A DNA stretch of 64,000 nucleotides from an uncultured Lachnospiraceae bacterium. GTDB lineage: Bacteria > Bacillota > Clostridia > Lachnospirales > Lachnospiraceae. The stretch spans positions 34,242-98,241 of the forward strand of contig CAKRJT010000011.1 in NCBI GenBank assembly GCA_934351925.1, read 5' to 3'. Every line of letters starts with the position of its first letter. Position 1 is the stretch's first letter. Of this stretch, positions 34,447 through 44,294 are shown in pieces. The notes below the pieces were generated by a model that ran no database searches, had not been told where the DNA came from, and was given only the letters and a program-made list of their open reading frames with translations. The position numbers and the translations under genes are program-made.

Positions 34447-36480
34447 ATGAAAAAATCAGATTTGTTTGTTGGATTGTACATTCTTGCAGCCATTGTTTTC
34501 CTTATAATATCAGTTCCGAGCGTACTGCTGGATGTACTCCTTGCCTTCAATATGGCGGTTGCACTTGTTATTTTATTTATGGCTTTATTTTCAAAGGAGC
34601 CGCTTGACATGCAGGCTTTTCCAACAATCCTGCTTTTCACGACAATATTTCGTATTTCGCTCAACGTATCGTCTACGAAGCTTATATTAGGAACAGGTGA
34701 TCCGGGTAATGTCGTAAGAGTATTCGGTGAGTTCGTGGGAGGAAACGACCTCGTTATAGGTATCATCGTATTCCTCATCCTTATTTTAGTACAGTTCCTT
34801 GTTATCAACAAAGGTACCGAGCGAGTTGCCGAGGTAACTGCGAGATTTACACTCGATGCCATGCCTGGTAAACAGATGGCTATTGATGCAGACTTGAATA
34901 CGGGTGCCATCACAGACAAGGAGGCTATTGCCAGAAGAGAGAAAATCCAGCAGGAGTCCTCCTTCTTCGGAGCCATGGACGGTGCTACGAAGTACGTTAA
35001 GGGAGATGCCACAGCAGGTCTTATAATCACGGTCATCAACATTGTCGGTGGTGTGATCATGGGTGTTATGCGTAAGGGCATGAACATAAATGATGCGCTC
35101 AGCACATATACGATTCTTACAATCGGTGATGGACTTGTAAGCCAGATACCTTCACTTCTCATATCGCTGTCGACAGGTATAATAATCACTAAGGCTACCA
35201 AGGACAAGGATCTTTCACAGGAGCTTGTCGAGGAGCTCTTCTCGATGCCTAAGGCGTTTTTCATGGTTGGCGGGGCGATGATTTTTCTCGGAGTTGTTAC
35301 TCCTCTTCCATGGTATATTTTCATACCATTTGGCATACTGTTAATAGTTTGGGGCAATATACAGAAGAGGAGACAGGCTGTCAGTTCCATTGAACAGGAG
35401 GCTGACGCCGCCGACGAAGAGGCGAACGAGATACGAAAACCGGAGAACGTCACCTCACTTTTGCAGGTTGATCCGATTGAGCTTGAGTTTGGATACGGAA
35501 TTATTCCGCTTGCTGATGCCAGTCAGGGAGGTGATCTGCTTGATCGAGTCGTTATGATACGAAGGCAGATTGCGATAGAGTTAGGAACTGTTGTGCCTAT
35601 CATACGACTCAGGGATAACATCCAGCTCAACCCTAACCAGTACATAATCAAGATTAAGGGAATTCAGGTGAGTGAGGGTGAGATACTCTTTGACCACTAC
35701 ATGGCGATGAATCCGGGATATGTTGAGGAGGAGATTACGGGTATTCCTACATTTGAGCCTTCCTTCCATCTCCCTGCAATATGGATTACCGAGGGTCAGA
35801 GGGAGCGTGCGGAGTCTCTCGGATATACGGTTGTTGACCCGCCTTCAATCATTGCCACACATTTGACGGAGGTTGTGCGTTCACATATCGCAGAGCTTCT
35901 CACAAGACAGGATACACAGAACCTTATCAACAATCTCAAGGAGAACAATCCTACTCTCGTCGAGGAGCTTGTACCTAAGCTTATGAATGTCGGTGAGATA
36001 CAGAAGGTACTTCAGAACCTTCTTGAGGAGGGCATATCAATCAGGGATCTCCTCACCATTTTTGAGACTCTTGCAGACCATGCAGCTACTACGCATGACC
36101 CTGATATACTGACGGAGTATGCGAGACAGAGTCTTAAGAGGGCGATATCCAATAAGTATTTTTCGGGAAATGAGACGACAAGCGTTGTCACACTCGACCC
36201 CACTGTAGAGCAGGAGATAATGGGTGCCGTAAAGCAGACGGAGCAGGGAGCTTATCTCACACTTGCGCCGGACAGAACCCAGAAGATTGTGAATTCCGTA
36301 AAACAGGAAGTTGAAAAGCTCGAGAATATGGGTAAGTCGCCTATAATTATAACATCACCTATTGTGAGAATATACTTTAAGAAGTTGATAAACGATTATG
36401 TGAAGGATTTGACGGTTGTTTCATATAATGAGATAGAGTCAAGTGTTGAACTACAATCAGTTGGGATGGTGACTGCATAA
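34447..36480 (+). CDS. flhA: Flagellar export platform protein FlhA
   Basis: FlhA (677 residues from 34447, where GGTGGAG lies upstream) forms the nonameric export platform. The membrane half has about eight segments, and the conserved FHIPEP-type block appears as NVSSTKLILGTGDPGNVVRVFGEFVGG and DAMPGKQMAIDADLNTGAI. The cytoplasmic half includes ELEFGYGIIPLADASQGGDLLDRVVMIRRQ. flhF begins with the very next base after its stop, so the two are coupled. Confidence 0.97.
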   Translation: MKKSDLFVGLYILAAIVFLIISVPSVLLDVLLAFNMAVALVILFMALFSKEPLDMQAFPTILLFTTIFRISLNVSSTKLILGTGDPGNVVRVFGEFVGGNDLVIGIIVFLILILVQFLVINKGTERVAEVTARFTLDAMPGKQMAIDADLNTGAITDKEAIARREKIQQESSFFGAMDGATKYVKGDATAGLIITVINIVGGVIMGVMRKGMNINDALSTYTILTIGDGLVSQIPSLLISLSTGIIITKATKDKDLSQELVEELFSMPKAFFMVGGAMIFLGVVTPLPWYIFIPFGILLIVWGNIQKRRQAVSSIEQEADAADEEANEIRKPENVTSLLQVDPIELEFGYGIIPLADASQGGDLLDRVVMIRRQIAIELGTVVPIIRLRDNIQLNPNQYIIKIKGIQVSEGEILFDHYMAMNPGYVEEEITGIPTFEPSFHLPAIWITEGQRERAESLGYTVVDPPSIIATHLTEVVRSHIAELLTRQDTQNLINNLKENNPTLVEELVPKLMNVGEIQKVLQNLLEEGISIRDLLTIFETLADHAATTHDPDILTEYARQSLKRAISNKYFSGNETTSVVTLDPTVEQEIMGAVKQTEQGAYLTLAPDRTQKIVNSVKQEVEKLENMGKSPIIITSPIVRIYFKKLINDYVKDLTVVSYNEIESSVELQSVGMVTA

Positions 36481-37698
36481 ATGATAGTTAAAAAATATAC
36501 GGCAGCAACAGAGACGGATGCAGTACTCAAGGCTAAGGAAGAGCTTGGCTCGGGAGCAGTTGTGCTCAATGTCAAGACTGTAAAGCAGAGAGGGCTTGCA
36601 AGAATTTTTAAGAAAGACTTTGTAGAAATAACGGCAGCTCTTGAGGAAAAGGAAAATCAGCCACAGAGTATGACTATTGAGAACAGACAGCCTTCAAAGG
36701 ATGTCCCTGATTTTGCCGCTATTAATGCATTGACGGAAGCAACAATAGAAAAAAAATTGGATACTTTGCATAACCTTCTGGCTGACCAGATAAAAAAGAA
36801 CGAGGACGACAAGCTGAGGGCAGAAAACAGTATATTGCAGAAAAAGAATGATGAAGAGAGCGATGAGCTGAGGGAAAACAGCAATCTAAAGTACCTCAGA
36901 ATGGTTTATAACAAGCTTATTGAATCGGAAGTCGACGAGAGACTTGCAAATGTGATAATAGAAGATATTGATTCATCTCTAAAAAAAGAAGCCAATATTG
37001 ACAATATTATTTCTGCCGTTTATCAGAAGATAATACTAAAGCTGGGAGAGCCGGCTGCGATAGACACCGAAAACGGTAGAACGGTTGTATTTTTCCTTGG
37101 ACCTACCGGGGTCGGGAAGACAACCACAATCGCCAAGCTCGCCTCTGAGTTTAAGATTAATAAGGGACTTTCGGTAGCCATGATAACGGCGGATACATAC
37201 AGAATAGCGGCTGTAGAACAGCTTAATACCTATGCCGGCATACTTGATGTACCTGTTTCCGTTATTTTTACGCCGGAAGAACTTGTCGAAGCAATAAAGA
37301 AATATAGTGAGTATGAACTTATATTTGTTGATACTGCCGGACGGTCTCACAGGAATACGGAACAGCTTGGAGAGCTTGAGGAACTTCTCATGACAACTGA
37401 AAATGCTGGTCTGGAGGTCAATATTGATAAATTCCTTGTCCTGAGTGCTACGACAAAGTACAGAGATCTGCTCAATATTGCGGATGCATATAAGGATATT
37501 AAGGATGTGCGTCTCCTTTTTACTAAACTTGACGAGACAAATGCATATGGAAATATACTGAATATAAGAGCGCATACAGGGGCTCCTCTTTCGTATGTGA
37601 CCAGCGGACAGGCTGTGCCTGAGGATATCAGTGTTGTCGATGTGCAGGAGCTTGCAAAACGTCTCCTAACCGGAGAAGTACAGGACAATCAGGATTAA
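36481..37698 (+). CDS. flhF: SRP-type GTPase FlhF, flagellar placement
   Basis: FlhF (405 residues) is an SRP-like GTPase that sets where and how many flagella form. N-terminal B domain: MIVKKYTAATETDAVLKAKEELGSGAVVLNVKTVK. A long charged middle is followed by the NG GTPase domain with the P-loop GPTGVGKTT (about residues 207-215), then DTYRIAAVEQL, DTAGRS and TKLDETNAYG. The order flhA-flhF-flhG-(regulator)-fliA is widely conserved. ATG directly abuts the flhA stop. Confidence 0.96.
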   Translation: MIVKKYTAATETDAVLKAKEELGSGAVVLNVKTVKQRGLARIFKKDFVEITAALEEKENQPQSMTIENRQPSKDVPDFAAINALTEATIEKKLDTLHNLLADQIKKNEDDKLRAENSILQKKNDEESDELRENSNLKYLRMVYNKLIESEVDERLANVIIEDIDSSLKKEANIDNIISAVYQKIILKLGEPAAIDTENGRTVVFFLGPTGVGKTTTIAKLASEFKINKGLSVAMITADTYRIAAVEQLNTYAGILDVPVSVIFTPEELVEAIKKYSEYELIFVDTAGRSHRNTEQLGELEELLMTTENAGLEVNIDKFLVLSATTKYRDLLNIADAYKDIKDVRLLFTKLDETNAYGNILNIRAHTGAPLSYVTSGQAVPEDISVVDVQELAKRLLTGEVQDNQD

Positions 37699-37736
37699 TT
37701 TAAGTATATACATGAAGATATTGGAGGAGAGTACAT

Positions 37737-38648
37737 ATGGACCAGGCTGAAAGATTAAGACAGATGGTACAACAACAGAACAAAGTCAGTCAGTCCGGCG
37801 GCGCTGAACCACAGAAACATGCGAGAATAATTACCGTTACCAGCGGAAAAGGCGGTGTTGGCAAGTCGAGCTGTTCAATTAACCTTGCACTTCTGTTCAG
37901 AAAACTCGGCAAAAGGGTAATTATATTTGATGCGGATTTTGGCCTTGCCAACATTGAAGTGATGTTTGGAGCCATTCCTAAGTATACTCTCGCTGACTTG
38001 ATGCTAAAAGGCAAGGAGATAAATGAGATTATCTGTGAGGGTCCCGATGGTGTTATGTTTGTGTCGGGAGGTTCAGGAATAGCCAAACTTGGCGACCTTG
38101 ACAAGGAGGAGGTCAGAAGACTGGTAGGAAAGTTATCGGAACTTGACAGTCTTGCCGATGTAATTATAGTTGACACCGGAGCAGGAATATCGAGCAGTGT
38201 ACTGGAGTTCGTTGCAGCAAGTCCCGAGGTCATTCTTGTTGCTACACCTGAGCCTACATCGATAACTGATTCCTATGCACTGCTGAAGGCACTCAGCATG
38301 TTTGAAGGATTTGATAAGGATAGTACAAGGATTATGCTTCTTGGAAACAGAACCATAACCGCCAATGACGGCTCGAATATGTACGAAAAGCTGTCCACGG
38401 TTGTTGAGAGGTTTTTGAAGTTTAAGATAGAGTACCTTGGATGTATTCCGACGGATGAGTTCGTGGTGAAGGCGATTATGAAGCAGTCACCGGTTGTAAA
38501 GGCTTATCCGGCTGCTGCGGCAGCTAAATCATACGAACAGGTTATGAATAAGCTGACGGGAGTGAGTGAACAGGTTTCCAATACGAAGGATAAGAAGGGT
38601 ATCGGGAATTTCTTTAGCAACATTCTAAGACATAATAAAAGAAACTAA
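37737..38648 (+). CDS. flhG: MinD-like ATPase FlhG (YlxH), flagellar number control
   Basis: FlhG (303 residues) is a MinD/ParA-type ATPase that partners FlhF. The deviant Walker A is GKGGVGKSS (about residues 37-45) with the signature Lys, followed by ADFGLANIEVMFG and VIIVDTGAGISSSVLEF. The N-terminal MDQAERLRQMVQQQN helix is the FlhF-activating segment. GGAGGAGA precedes the ATG. Confidence 0.95.
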   Translation: MDQAERLRQMVQQQNKVSQSGGAEPQKHARIITVTSGKGGVGKSSCSINLALLFRKLGKRVIIFDADFGLANIEVMFGAIPKYTLADLMLKGKEINEIICEGPDGVMFVSGGSGIAKLGDLDKEEVRRLVGKLSELDSLADVIIVDTGAGISSSVLEFVAASPEVILVATPEPTSITDSYALLKALSMFEGFDKDSTRIMLLGNRTITANDGSNMYEKLSTVVERFLKFKIEYLGCIPTDEFVVKAIMKQSPVVKAYPAAAAAKSYEQVMNKLTGVSEQVSNTKDKKGIGNFFSNILRHNKRN

Positions 38649-38662
38649 ATGGAGTGTGTACC

Positions 38663-39379
38663 ATGGAGAAAATATTAGTTCCTGGCTGTAAATTAGAGCT
38701 TAATGAGATTACATCTAATAAGGAGAAAGAGACGGTTACATATCTCAGCCAGATATATGACGTTGATGGCGATGCAAACAGAGTGTCGATTGCGATGCCA
38801 TATAATGAAGGACGAATGGTTGTCCTTTCGATGGGTATGCGTCTGGATGCTTTTTTTTATTCGAAAGCCAAGATGTATCACAGCAGGGTGAAAGTCGTGG
38901 ACAGATATAAGACAAACAACCTTTTCGTATTGGTGGTAGAGCTTGAGAGTGCATTGAAGAAGGTACAAAGACGACAGTTTTTCAGGTATGATGTCATAAT
39001 GCCTATAAAATATATGAAACTTGATAAAGAAATTGCTGAATTGTATGACAGGCTTGGCGAACTGCCCGAGTCCGTGACGAAGGGAAAGCTCATTGAAGGC
39101 CAGACTATAAATATAAGCGGCGGTGGGGTTAAGTTTGCCGGAACGAAATTCGAAAAGGGAGACAGGGTATATATTGAACTTGAATATATGCTCGGCATGG
39201 CTGCCCAGAAACTTAAAGTGACCGCTGGCATAATAGATTCTGTGAACCCACAGGGAAGAAGAGACATTTTCCACAACAGGGTGAGCTTTGAAAATGTAAA
39301 AAACGATGACAGAGAAGCACTTATCCGCTTCATTTTCGAGGAGGAGCGCAAGCGGATGCAGCTTGAAAGGAGAAATTAG
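38663..39379 (+). CDS. YcgR/DgrA-like cyclic-di-GMP binding PilZ protein
   Basis: A 238-residue protein starting at 38663 (GGAGTG upstream). The N-terminal half resembles the YcgR domain (IAMPYNEGRMVVLSMGMRLD, then FYSKAKMYHSRVKVV). The C-terminal PilZ domain has the RRQFFR box near residue 103 and the N-x-S-x-x-G box as NISGGG near residue 150, both of which bind cyclic-di-GMP. YcgR acts as a brake on the motor. The gene lies between flhG and cheB, so the brake is made with the motor. A GGDEF or EAL gene is not seen in the window, but an HD-GYP gene is at 55711. Confidence 0.9.
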   Translation: MEKILVPGCKLELNEITSNKEKETVTYLSQIYDVDGDANRVSIAMPYNEGRMVVLSMGMRLDAFFYSKAKMYHSRVKVVDRYKTNNLFVLVVELESALKKVQRRQFFRYDVIMPIKYMKLDKEIAELYDRLGELPESVTKGKLIEGQTINISGGGVKFAGTKFEKGDRVYIELEYMLGMAAQKLKVTAGIIDSVNPQGRRDIFHNRVSFENVKNDDREALIRFIFEEERKRMQLERRN

Positions 39380-39384
39380 CATAT

Positions 39385-40551
39385 ATGGCAAAGAAAATTT
39401 TAATTATTGATGACTCTGCACTCATGAGAAGGGTTATATCTGATATAATTAAAACAAATAAACAATATGAGGTTGCAGATTTTGCCAGGGACGGTCTTGA
39501 GGGATTTGACAGAATTGTGAGTCATCCTAAGATGTATGACGCCATCATTCTTGATATCAACATGCCGAAGATGAATGGTCTTGAACTTTTAGAGATGCTT
39601 CAGAAGAACCGTATTCAGGAAACGGTGATTGTGGTCAGCACTGTTGCAAAGGAAGGGGCTAAGGAGACAATTAAGGCGCTTGAACTTGGAGCATTTGATT
39701 TTGTCACGAAGCCTGAGAACTTTATTGAGGCAAAAGGTGAAGATTTCAAGAAGAGGATACTTGATATGCTCGAGGTTGCCACTGCAGGCAGTACCAAGGC
39801 CTCGGTTATCAGTACAATGCCTGTCACGCAGACAATCAACACAAGGGCTACATCTCTTAGAACTTTCGGTTCTGCAAGAGAGGATAGAAGTTCAGCGGTG
39901 AGCATGCCAAGAACCTCGCAGCCTGTTATGACGGTGAAAATGGGTAATCCGGCTGCATACAAAAAAGATCATGCCAACAGAGTTGTAGCTCTTGCATGTT
40001 CTACAGGAGGACCTAAGTCACTCCAGCAGGTCATCCCTTATCTTCCCAAAGAGCTTGATGCGGGAGTTGTCGTTGTACAGCATATGCCTGCGGGATTTAC
40101 CAAGTCACTTGCAATGAGACTTAATGAGATAAGCAAGGTAACCGTTAAGGAAGCTGAAAATGGCGATATCATCACGAAGGGAACAGTATATATTGCTCCC
40201 GGAGGAAGACATATCCGCCTTGTAAAATCGGGCTCTGAAACGAAAGTGGCACTTTCAGATGAACCGCCGGTGGATGCATTGAGACCATGCGCGAATATCA
40301 TGTATGAGTCGCTTGTCAATTCTCCATATGATGAGATAGTGTGTGTTGTTCTCACCGGAATGGGGGCAGACGGAACTAAGGGCATAAAGGCGCTGAAGGA
40401 ACATAAAAAGATATATGTTATAGGACAGAATGAGGCTACAAGTATTGTTTATGGCATGCCAAGGGCAGTTGCCGAGGCAGGATTGGTAAATGAAGTGAAG
40501 CCACTAGAAGAAATCGCTGATGCGATAACAAGAAACACGGGGGTGCGATAA
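39385..40551 (+). CDS. cheB: Chemotaxis protein-glutamate methylesterase CheB
   Basis: CheB (388 residues) has an N-terminal receiver with phospho-acceptor Asp57 (AIILDINMPKMNG) and a C-terminal methylesterase domain with the catalytic Ser in ACSTGGPKSLQQ, His in VVQHMPAGFT and Asp in LTGMGADGTKG. It removes methyl groups from receptors. cheA begins with the base after the cheB stop. The methyltransferase cheR is not found in the window, so it must lie elsewhere. Confidence 0.97.
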   Translation: MAKKILIIDDSALMRRVISDIIKTNKQYEVADFARDGLEGFDRIVSHPKMYDAIILDINMPKMNGLELLEMLQKNRIQETVIVVSTVAKEGAKETIKALELGAFDFVTKPENFIEAKGEDFKKRILDMLEVATAGSTKASVISTMPVTQTINTRATSLRTFGSAREDRSSAVSMPRTSQPVMTVKMGNPAAYKKDHANRVVALACSTGGPKSLQQVIPYLPKELDAGVVVVQHMPAGFTKSLAMRLNEISKVTVKEAENGDIITKGTVYIAPGGRHIRLVKSGSETKVALSDEPPVDALRPCANIMYESLVNSPYDEIVCVVLTGMGADGTKGIKALKEHKKIYVIGQNEATSIVYGMPRAVAEAGLVNEVKPLEEIADAITRNTGVR

Positions 40552-42645
40552 ATGGACGTAAGCCAGTATTTAGAGATTTTTATTGATGAGACAAAGGAAC
40601 ATTTACAGAACCTTAATGATCTTCTTCTCGTGCTTGAGAAGGAACCAGAGGACAAAGCTACAATCAACGAGATATTCCGTGCAGCACATTCTCTCAAGGG
40701 AATGGCGGGAACAATGGGCTATAAGAGAATGCAGAACCTTACACATAACATGGAGAATGTGTTTTCGGAGATTCGCAATGACAAGATGAAGGTTACTGCC
40801 AGCCTTGTAGATACACTTTTTCAGTGTCTTGATGCACTTGAGAGCTATCTTAACAACATTCAGGAATCATCCGATGAAGGAACAGAGGACAATGAGGCTA
40901 TCATTAAGCTGTTAAACGAATTCCTCGCCACAGAAGGAAATATGCCTGAGAATACACAGCAGGCTGCTGCACCTGCAGCACAGACGGCACAGGCTGCTGA
41001 CAGCACTGCATCAGGCAATCCTGCAAAGTATAAGGACATACAGCTGGCGGATTTTGAGCAGCATGCTATCAATGAGGCGAAGAAGAAAGGAATGAATGCA
41101 TACGGCTTTACGGTATATCTTGATCCTAACTGTATTTTGAAGGCTGCAAGAGCATTCCTTGTATTCAAAGGAATTGAGGAAGTCGGAGAGGTCATTAAAT
41201 CAGACCCATCCACACAGGATATTGAGGATGAAAAGTTTGAGTTTGATTTCAGCATTTTCGTAGTTTCAAATGAGAGCTTTGATAAGGTTCTTGGTGTAAT
41301 AAAGAATGTATCCGAGGTAAAAGATGTTGTAGGTGGAGAGCTTGAGGAGATTAAGGTGGAGACACCTGTTCAACAGAATGTTGCCACACCTTCGGAGACT
41401 AATAATGATAAGGAAACACAGACACCTGCTAAGGCTGAGGAAAAGAAGGCGGCACCGGCTGCAAAGACCGGAAAGGCAGTAGCCAATCGTTCAGTGCGTG
41501 TAGATATAGACAAGCTTGACACACTTATGAACCTTGTGAGTGAGCTTATTATCGCAAAGAATGGTCTTGTGTCCATCAATAATTCTACAAGCGAGAATAC
41601 TGCTTCAGGAAGACAGAATTTTAATGAGCAGATTGAATACCTTGAGAGAGTTACCACATCACTTCATGAGTCTGTTATGAATGTACGAATGGTTCCTATT
41701 GAGACAGTCGTAAACAGATTCCCAAGAATGATAAGAGACTTAAGCAAGAAACTTGACAAGAAGATGGAACTGTACATGACAGGTGAGGAGACAGAACTTG
41801 ATCGTACTGTCATTGATGAGATTGGTGACCCACTCATGCACCTCCTTCGTAACTCCGCAGATCATGGTCTTGAGCATGCCGATGTCCGTGCACAGAGAGG
41901 AAAGCCTGAGGTAGGTACTATATTCCTCAATGCATATCAGGATGGAAACAATGTTGTAATTGAGGTTGGCGATGACGGTAACGGTATAGATGTAGAGAAA
42001 GTCCGTAAAAAGGCTATTGAAAAGGGAACAATTACCTCTGAGCAGGCAGAGGCAATGACTGATAAAGATATTATCGATTTACTTTTCCGCCCAAGTTTCT
42101 CAACATCTGAGAAAATTACAGATGTCTCAGGAAGAGGAGTTGGTCTTGATGTTGTTAAATCCAAGATTGAAGCTCTCGGAGGAGATGTAGAAGTTAAGAC
42201 AAAGCTTGGCGAGGGAAGCACATTCATAGTAAGACTTCCTCTTACACTTGCAATTATTCAGGCTCTCATGGTTAAGCTTGGCGATGAGCAGTATGCAATT
42301 TCGCTCGGCTCAATTGAGACCCTTGAGGATATTACAAAGGATGATATTAAATATGTAAATTCTAAGGAAGTTATTCATCTTAGAGACAAGGTTATACCGA
42401 TTATTCGTCTTGGAAAGCTTCTTGATGTAGAGTCGTGCAGTGATGACAGTGAGAATATGACTGTCGTTATCGTGCGTAAGGGCGATAAGAGAGCAGGTAT
42501 TGTTGTGGATAGTCTTATCGGTCAGATGGAGATAGTTATTAAGTCTCTTGGAAGCTATATCAATGTAAATAAGATGATCAGCGGTGCAACAATTCTTGGT
42601 GACGGTGATATCGCTCTTATCATTGATGCGAATACCCTTGTATAA
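40552..42645 (+). CDS. cheA: Chemotaxis histidine kinase CheA
   Basis: CheA (697 residues). HPt domain with His46 in RAAHSLKGMAGTMG; a P2-like region near residues 155-265 (DFEQHAINEAKKKGMNAYGF) that binds CheY; Ala/Pro/Lys-rich linkers on both sides; dimerisation domain (VDIDKLDTLMNLVSELIIAKN); HATPase domain with HLLRNSADHGLE (N box) and VGDDGNGIDVEKV (G1); C-terminal CheW-like domain. ATG directly after the cheB stop. Autophosphorylation at His46 feeds CheY and CheB. Confidence 0.98.
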   Translation: MDVSQYLEIFIDETKEHLQNLNDLLLVLEKEPEDKATINEIFRAAHSLKGMAGTMGYKRMQNLTHNMENVFSEIRNDKMKVTASLVDTLFQCLDALESYLNNIQESSDEGTEDNEAIIKLLNEFLATEGNMPENTQQAAAPAAQTAQAADSTASGNPAKYKDIQLADFEQHAINEAKKKGMNAYGFTVYLDPNCILKAARAFLVFKGIEEVGEVIKSDPSTQDIEDEKFEFDFSIFVVSNESFDKVLGVIKNVSEVKDVVGGELEEIKVETPVQQNVATPSETNNDKETQTPAKAEEKKAAPAAKTGKAVANRSVRVDIDKLDTLMNLVSELIIAKNGLVSINNSTSENTASGRQNFNEQIEYLERVTTSLHESVMNVRMVPIETVVNRFPRMIRDLSKKLDKKMELYMTGEETELDRTVIDEIGDPLMHLLRNSADHGLEHADVRAQRGKPEVGTIFLNAYQDGNNVVIEVGDDGNGIDVEKVRKKAIEKGTITSEQAEAMTDKDIIDLLFRPSFSTSEKITDVSGRGVGLDVVKSKIEALGGDVEVKTKLGEGSTFIVRLPLTLAIIQALMVKLGDEQYAISLGSIETLEDITKDDIKYVNSKEVIHLRDKVIPIIRLGKLLDVESCSDDSENMTVVIVRKGDKRAGIVVDSLIGQMEIVIKSLGSYINVNKMISGATILGDGDIALIIDANTLV

Positions 42646-42664
42646 CAGATGGAGGTAATACAGA

Positions 42665-43138
42665 ATGGATGCTTTAACAACAACAGCACAGTCAACAGCC
42701 AGACAGTACATTGTCATAAAGCTGGGCAGTGAGCAGTATGGTATTAATATCAACTATATTGACAATATAGTAAGAATGCAGAAGATTACGAGAGTTCCTA
42801 AAGCTCAGTCGTATTTTAAGGGCGTAATCAATCTTCGTGGAGAGATAGTACCTGTAATGAGTCTCAGACTTAAATTTGGTCTTCCGGCTGATGAGATAAC
42901 GGATAAGACAAGAATTATCATCATTAAGCTTGAGCAGCAGGCAACAGTCGGGCTTATTGTGGATCAGGTTAACGAGGTGGTTACACTTGACGAGGATTCA
43001 ATAGAAAAGACAACAGTAGATGCTAACAATGATATGGCAGGCTATATCAGCGCAATCGGCAAGAACAAGGGTGAGCTTATTTCTCTTCTTAACATTCAGC
43101 TTGCAATCGCTGACAAGGACGCGTCTAAGGAAGAGTAG
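42665..43138 (+). CDS. cheW: Chemotaxis coupling protein CheW
   Basis: CheW (157 residues) links receptors to CheA. The conserved pattern is QYIVIKLGSEQYGINI, then YFKGVINLRGEIVPVMSLRLKFG and IDQVNEVV-like VDQVNEVVTLDE. GGAGGTAAT precedes the ATG. It sits directly after cheA as in Bacillus. Confidence 0.96.
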   Translation: MDALTTTAQSTARQYIVIKLGSEQYGININYIDNIVRMQKITRVPKAQSYFKGVINLRGEIVPVMSLRLKFGLPADEITDKTRIIIIKLEQQATVGLIVDQVNEVVTLDEDSIEKTTVDANNDMAGYISAIGKNKGELISLLNIQLAIADKDASKEE

Positions 43139-43161
43139 CATATTGACTGGAAGGAGATGTC

Positions 43162-43779
43162 ATGGCAGAGAACACACTTGATAACCTTAACGATATACAG
43201 TTTGACGTCTTAAAGGAAATCGGCAATATCGGAGCCGGTAATGCTACAACAGCGCTGGCTAAGATGATGAATATGAAGATAGACATGAATGTGCCAAGGG
43301 TTGAGCTGGTTCCGTTTACTAATTTACCTGATATATTCGGTTCTCCTGAAGAGGTGCTTGCAGGAATTTTGGTTCAGCTTGATGGCGATATAAAGGGTAT
43401 GATGATGTTCCTTGTAAAAGAAGGGTCGGCTCATAATCTTGTCGACTCACTCATGGGTGGCATGGTGCAGAGTGCCAATGGTGAATTTTCAGAGATGGAG
43501 CTTTCTGCATTGAGTGAGATCGGAAACATTATTATCGGAGCTTATCTTTCAGCAATGTCTAATCTTACTAATCTCAAGATTACATCATCTGTACCATATA
43601 TTTCGATTGATATGGCGGGTGCGCTGTTAAGCGTACCGGCGATTGAGTTCGGGAAGCTTGGAGATAAGGTACTCCTTATTGAGACACAGTTTGGTGAACT
43701 TGATTTTGTTAACGGATATTTTCTTATGGTACCGGAGCTTGAGTCATATGATGTGATTTTGTCGTCGCTTGGTATGTAA
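43162..43779 (+). CDS. cheC: CheY-P phosphatase CheC
   Basis: CheC (205 residues) dephosphorylates CheY-P and is stimulated by CheD. Both active-site repeats are present: EIGNIGAGNATTALAKM (Glu19, Asn22) and ALSEIGNIIIGAYLSAMSNL. A GAAGGAGA ribosome site lies upstream and cheD follows, giving the standard cheC-cheD pair. Confidence 0.96.
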   Translation: MAENTLDNLNDIQFDVLKEIGNIGAGNATTALAKMMNMKIDMNVPRVELVPFTNLPDIFGSPEEVLAGILVQLDGDIKGMMMFLVKEGSAHNLVDSLMGGMVQSANGEFSEMELSALSEIGNIIIGAYLSAMSNLTNLKITSSVPYISIDMAGALLSVPAIEFGKLGDKVLLIETQFGELDFVNGYFLMVPELESYDVILSSLGM

Positions 43780-43802
43780 ATTCTATACATTAGGAAGAAG
43801 AT

Positions 43803-44294
43803 ATGGGAAATATGATTAAAGTGGGAATGGCAGACCTTAATGTCTGCCGTTACCCGGATAATTTAACAACATTGGGATTAGGTTCGTGTATTGGAGCTTG
43901 TATCTATGACCCTGTGACAAAGATTATAGGGATGGTGCATTATATGCTCCCCGACAGCACTCAGATACGAAACAACCAGAATATAGCTAAATTTGGTGAT
44001 ACAGGTATTGCGGAGACAGTTGCGCGCATGGAGAAGATGGGCGCTTCAAGAAGCCGGATGATTGCAAAAATCGCAGGGGGTGCACAGATGTTTGCTACGT
44101 CATCAGGTTCAAGTGGTATCACAATGAAGGTTGGAGAGAAAAATGCCGAGGCTGCTAAGCTTAACTTTAAAAAGCTGGGTATAAGGATAGTTGCTGAGGA
44201 TACAGGACTTAATTATGGCCGTACGATAGAGTTTTACTCAGCAGATGGCTCGTTATTGATTAAGGCAGTAGGAAAGGAACTAAAAAAAATATGA
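43803..44294 (+). CDS. cheD: Chemoreceptor glutamine deamidase CheD
   Basis: CheD (163 residues) deamidates receptor glutamines and binds CheC. The catalytic triad appears as Cys29 (LGLGSCIGACIYD), His46 (GMVHYMLPD) and Thr67 (FGDTGI). KIAGGAQMF is a further conserved block. It is linked to the next gene by a four-base overlap (ATGA). Confidence 0.96.
   Translation: MGNMIKVGMADLNVCRYPDNLTTLGLGSCIGACIYDPVTKIIGMVHYMLPDSTQIRNNQNIAKFGDTGIAETVARMEKMGASRSRMIAKIAGGAQMFATSSGSSGITMKVGEKNAEAAKLNFKKLGIRIVAEDTGLNYGRTIEFYSADGSLLIKAVGKELKKI

Noticed and set aside
34428..35453. A 341-codon open frame on the minus strand opposite flhA
   Set aside because: Antisense to an undoubted FlhA; Ser/Pro/Met-rich composition is typical of a reverse reading of membrane protein codons.
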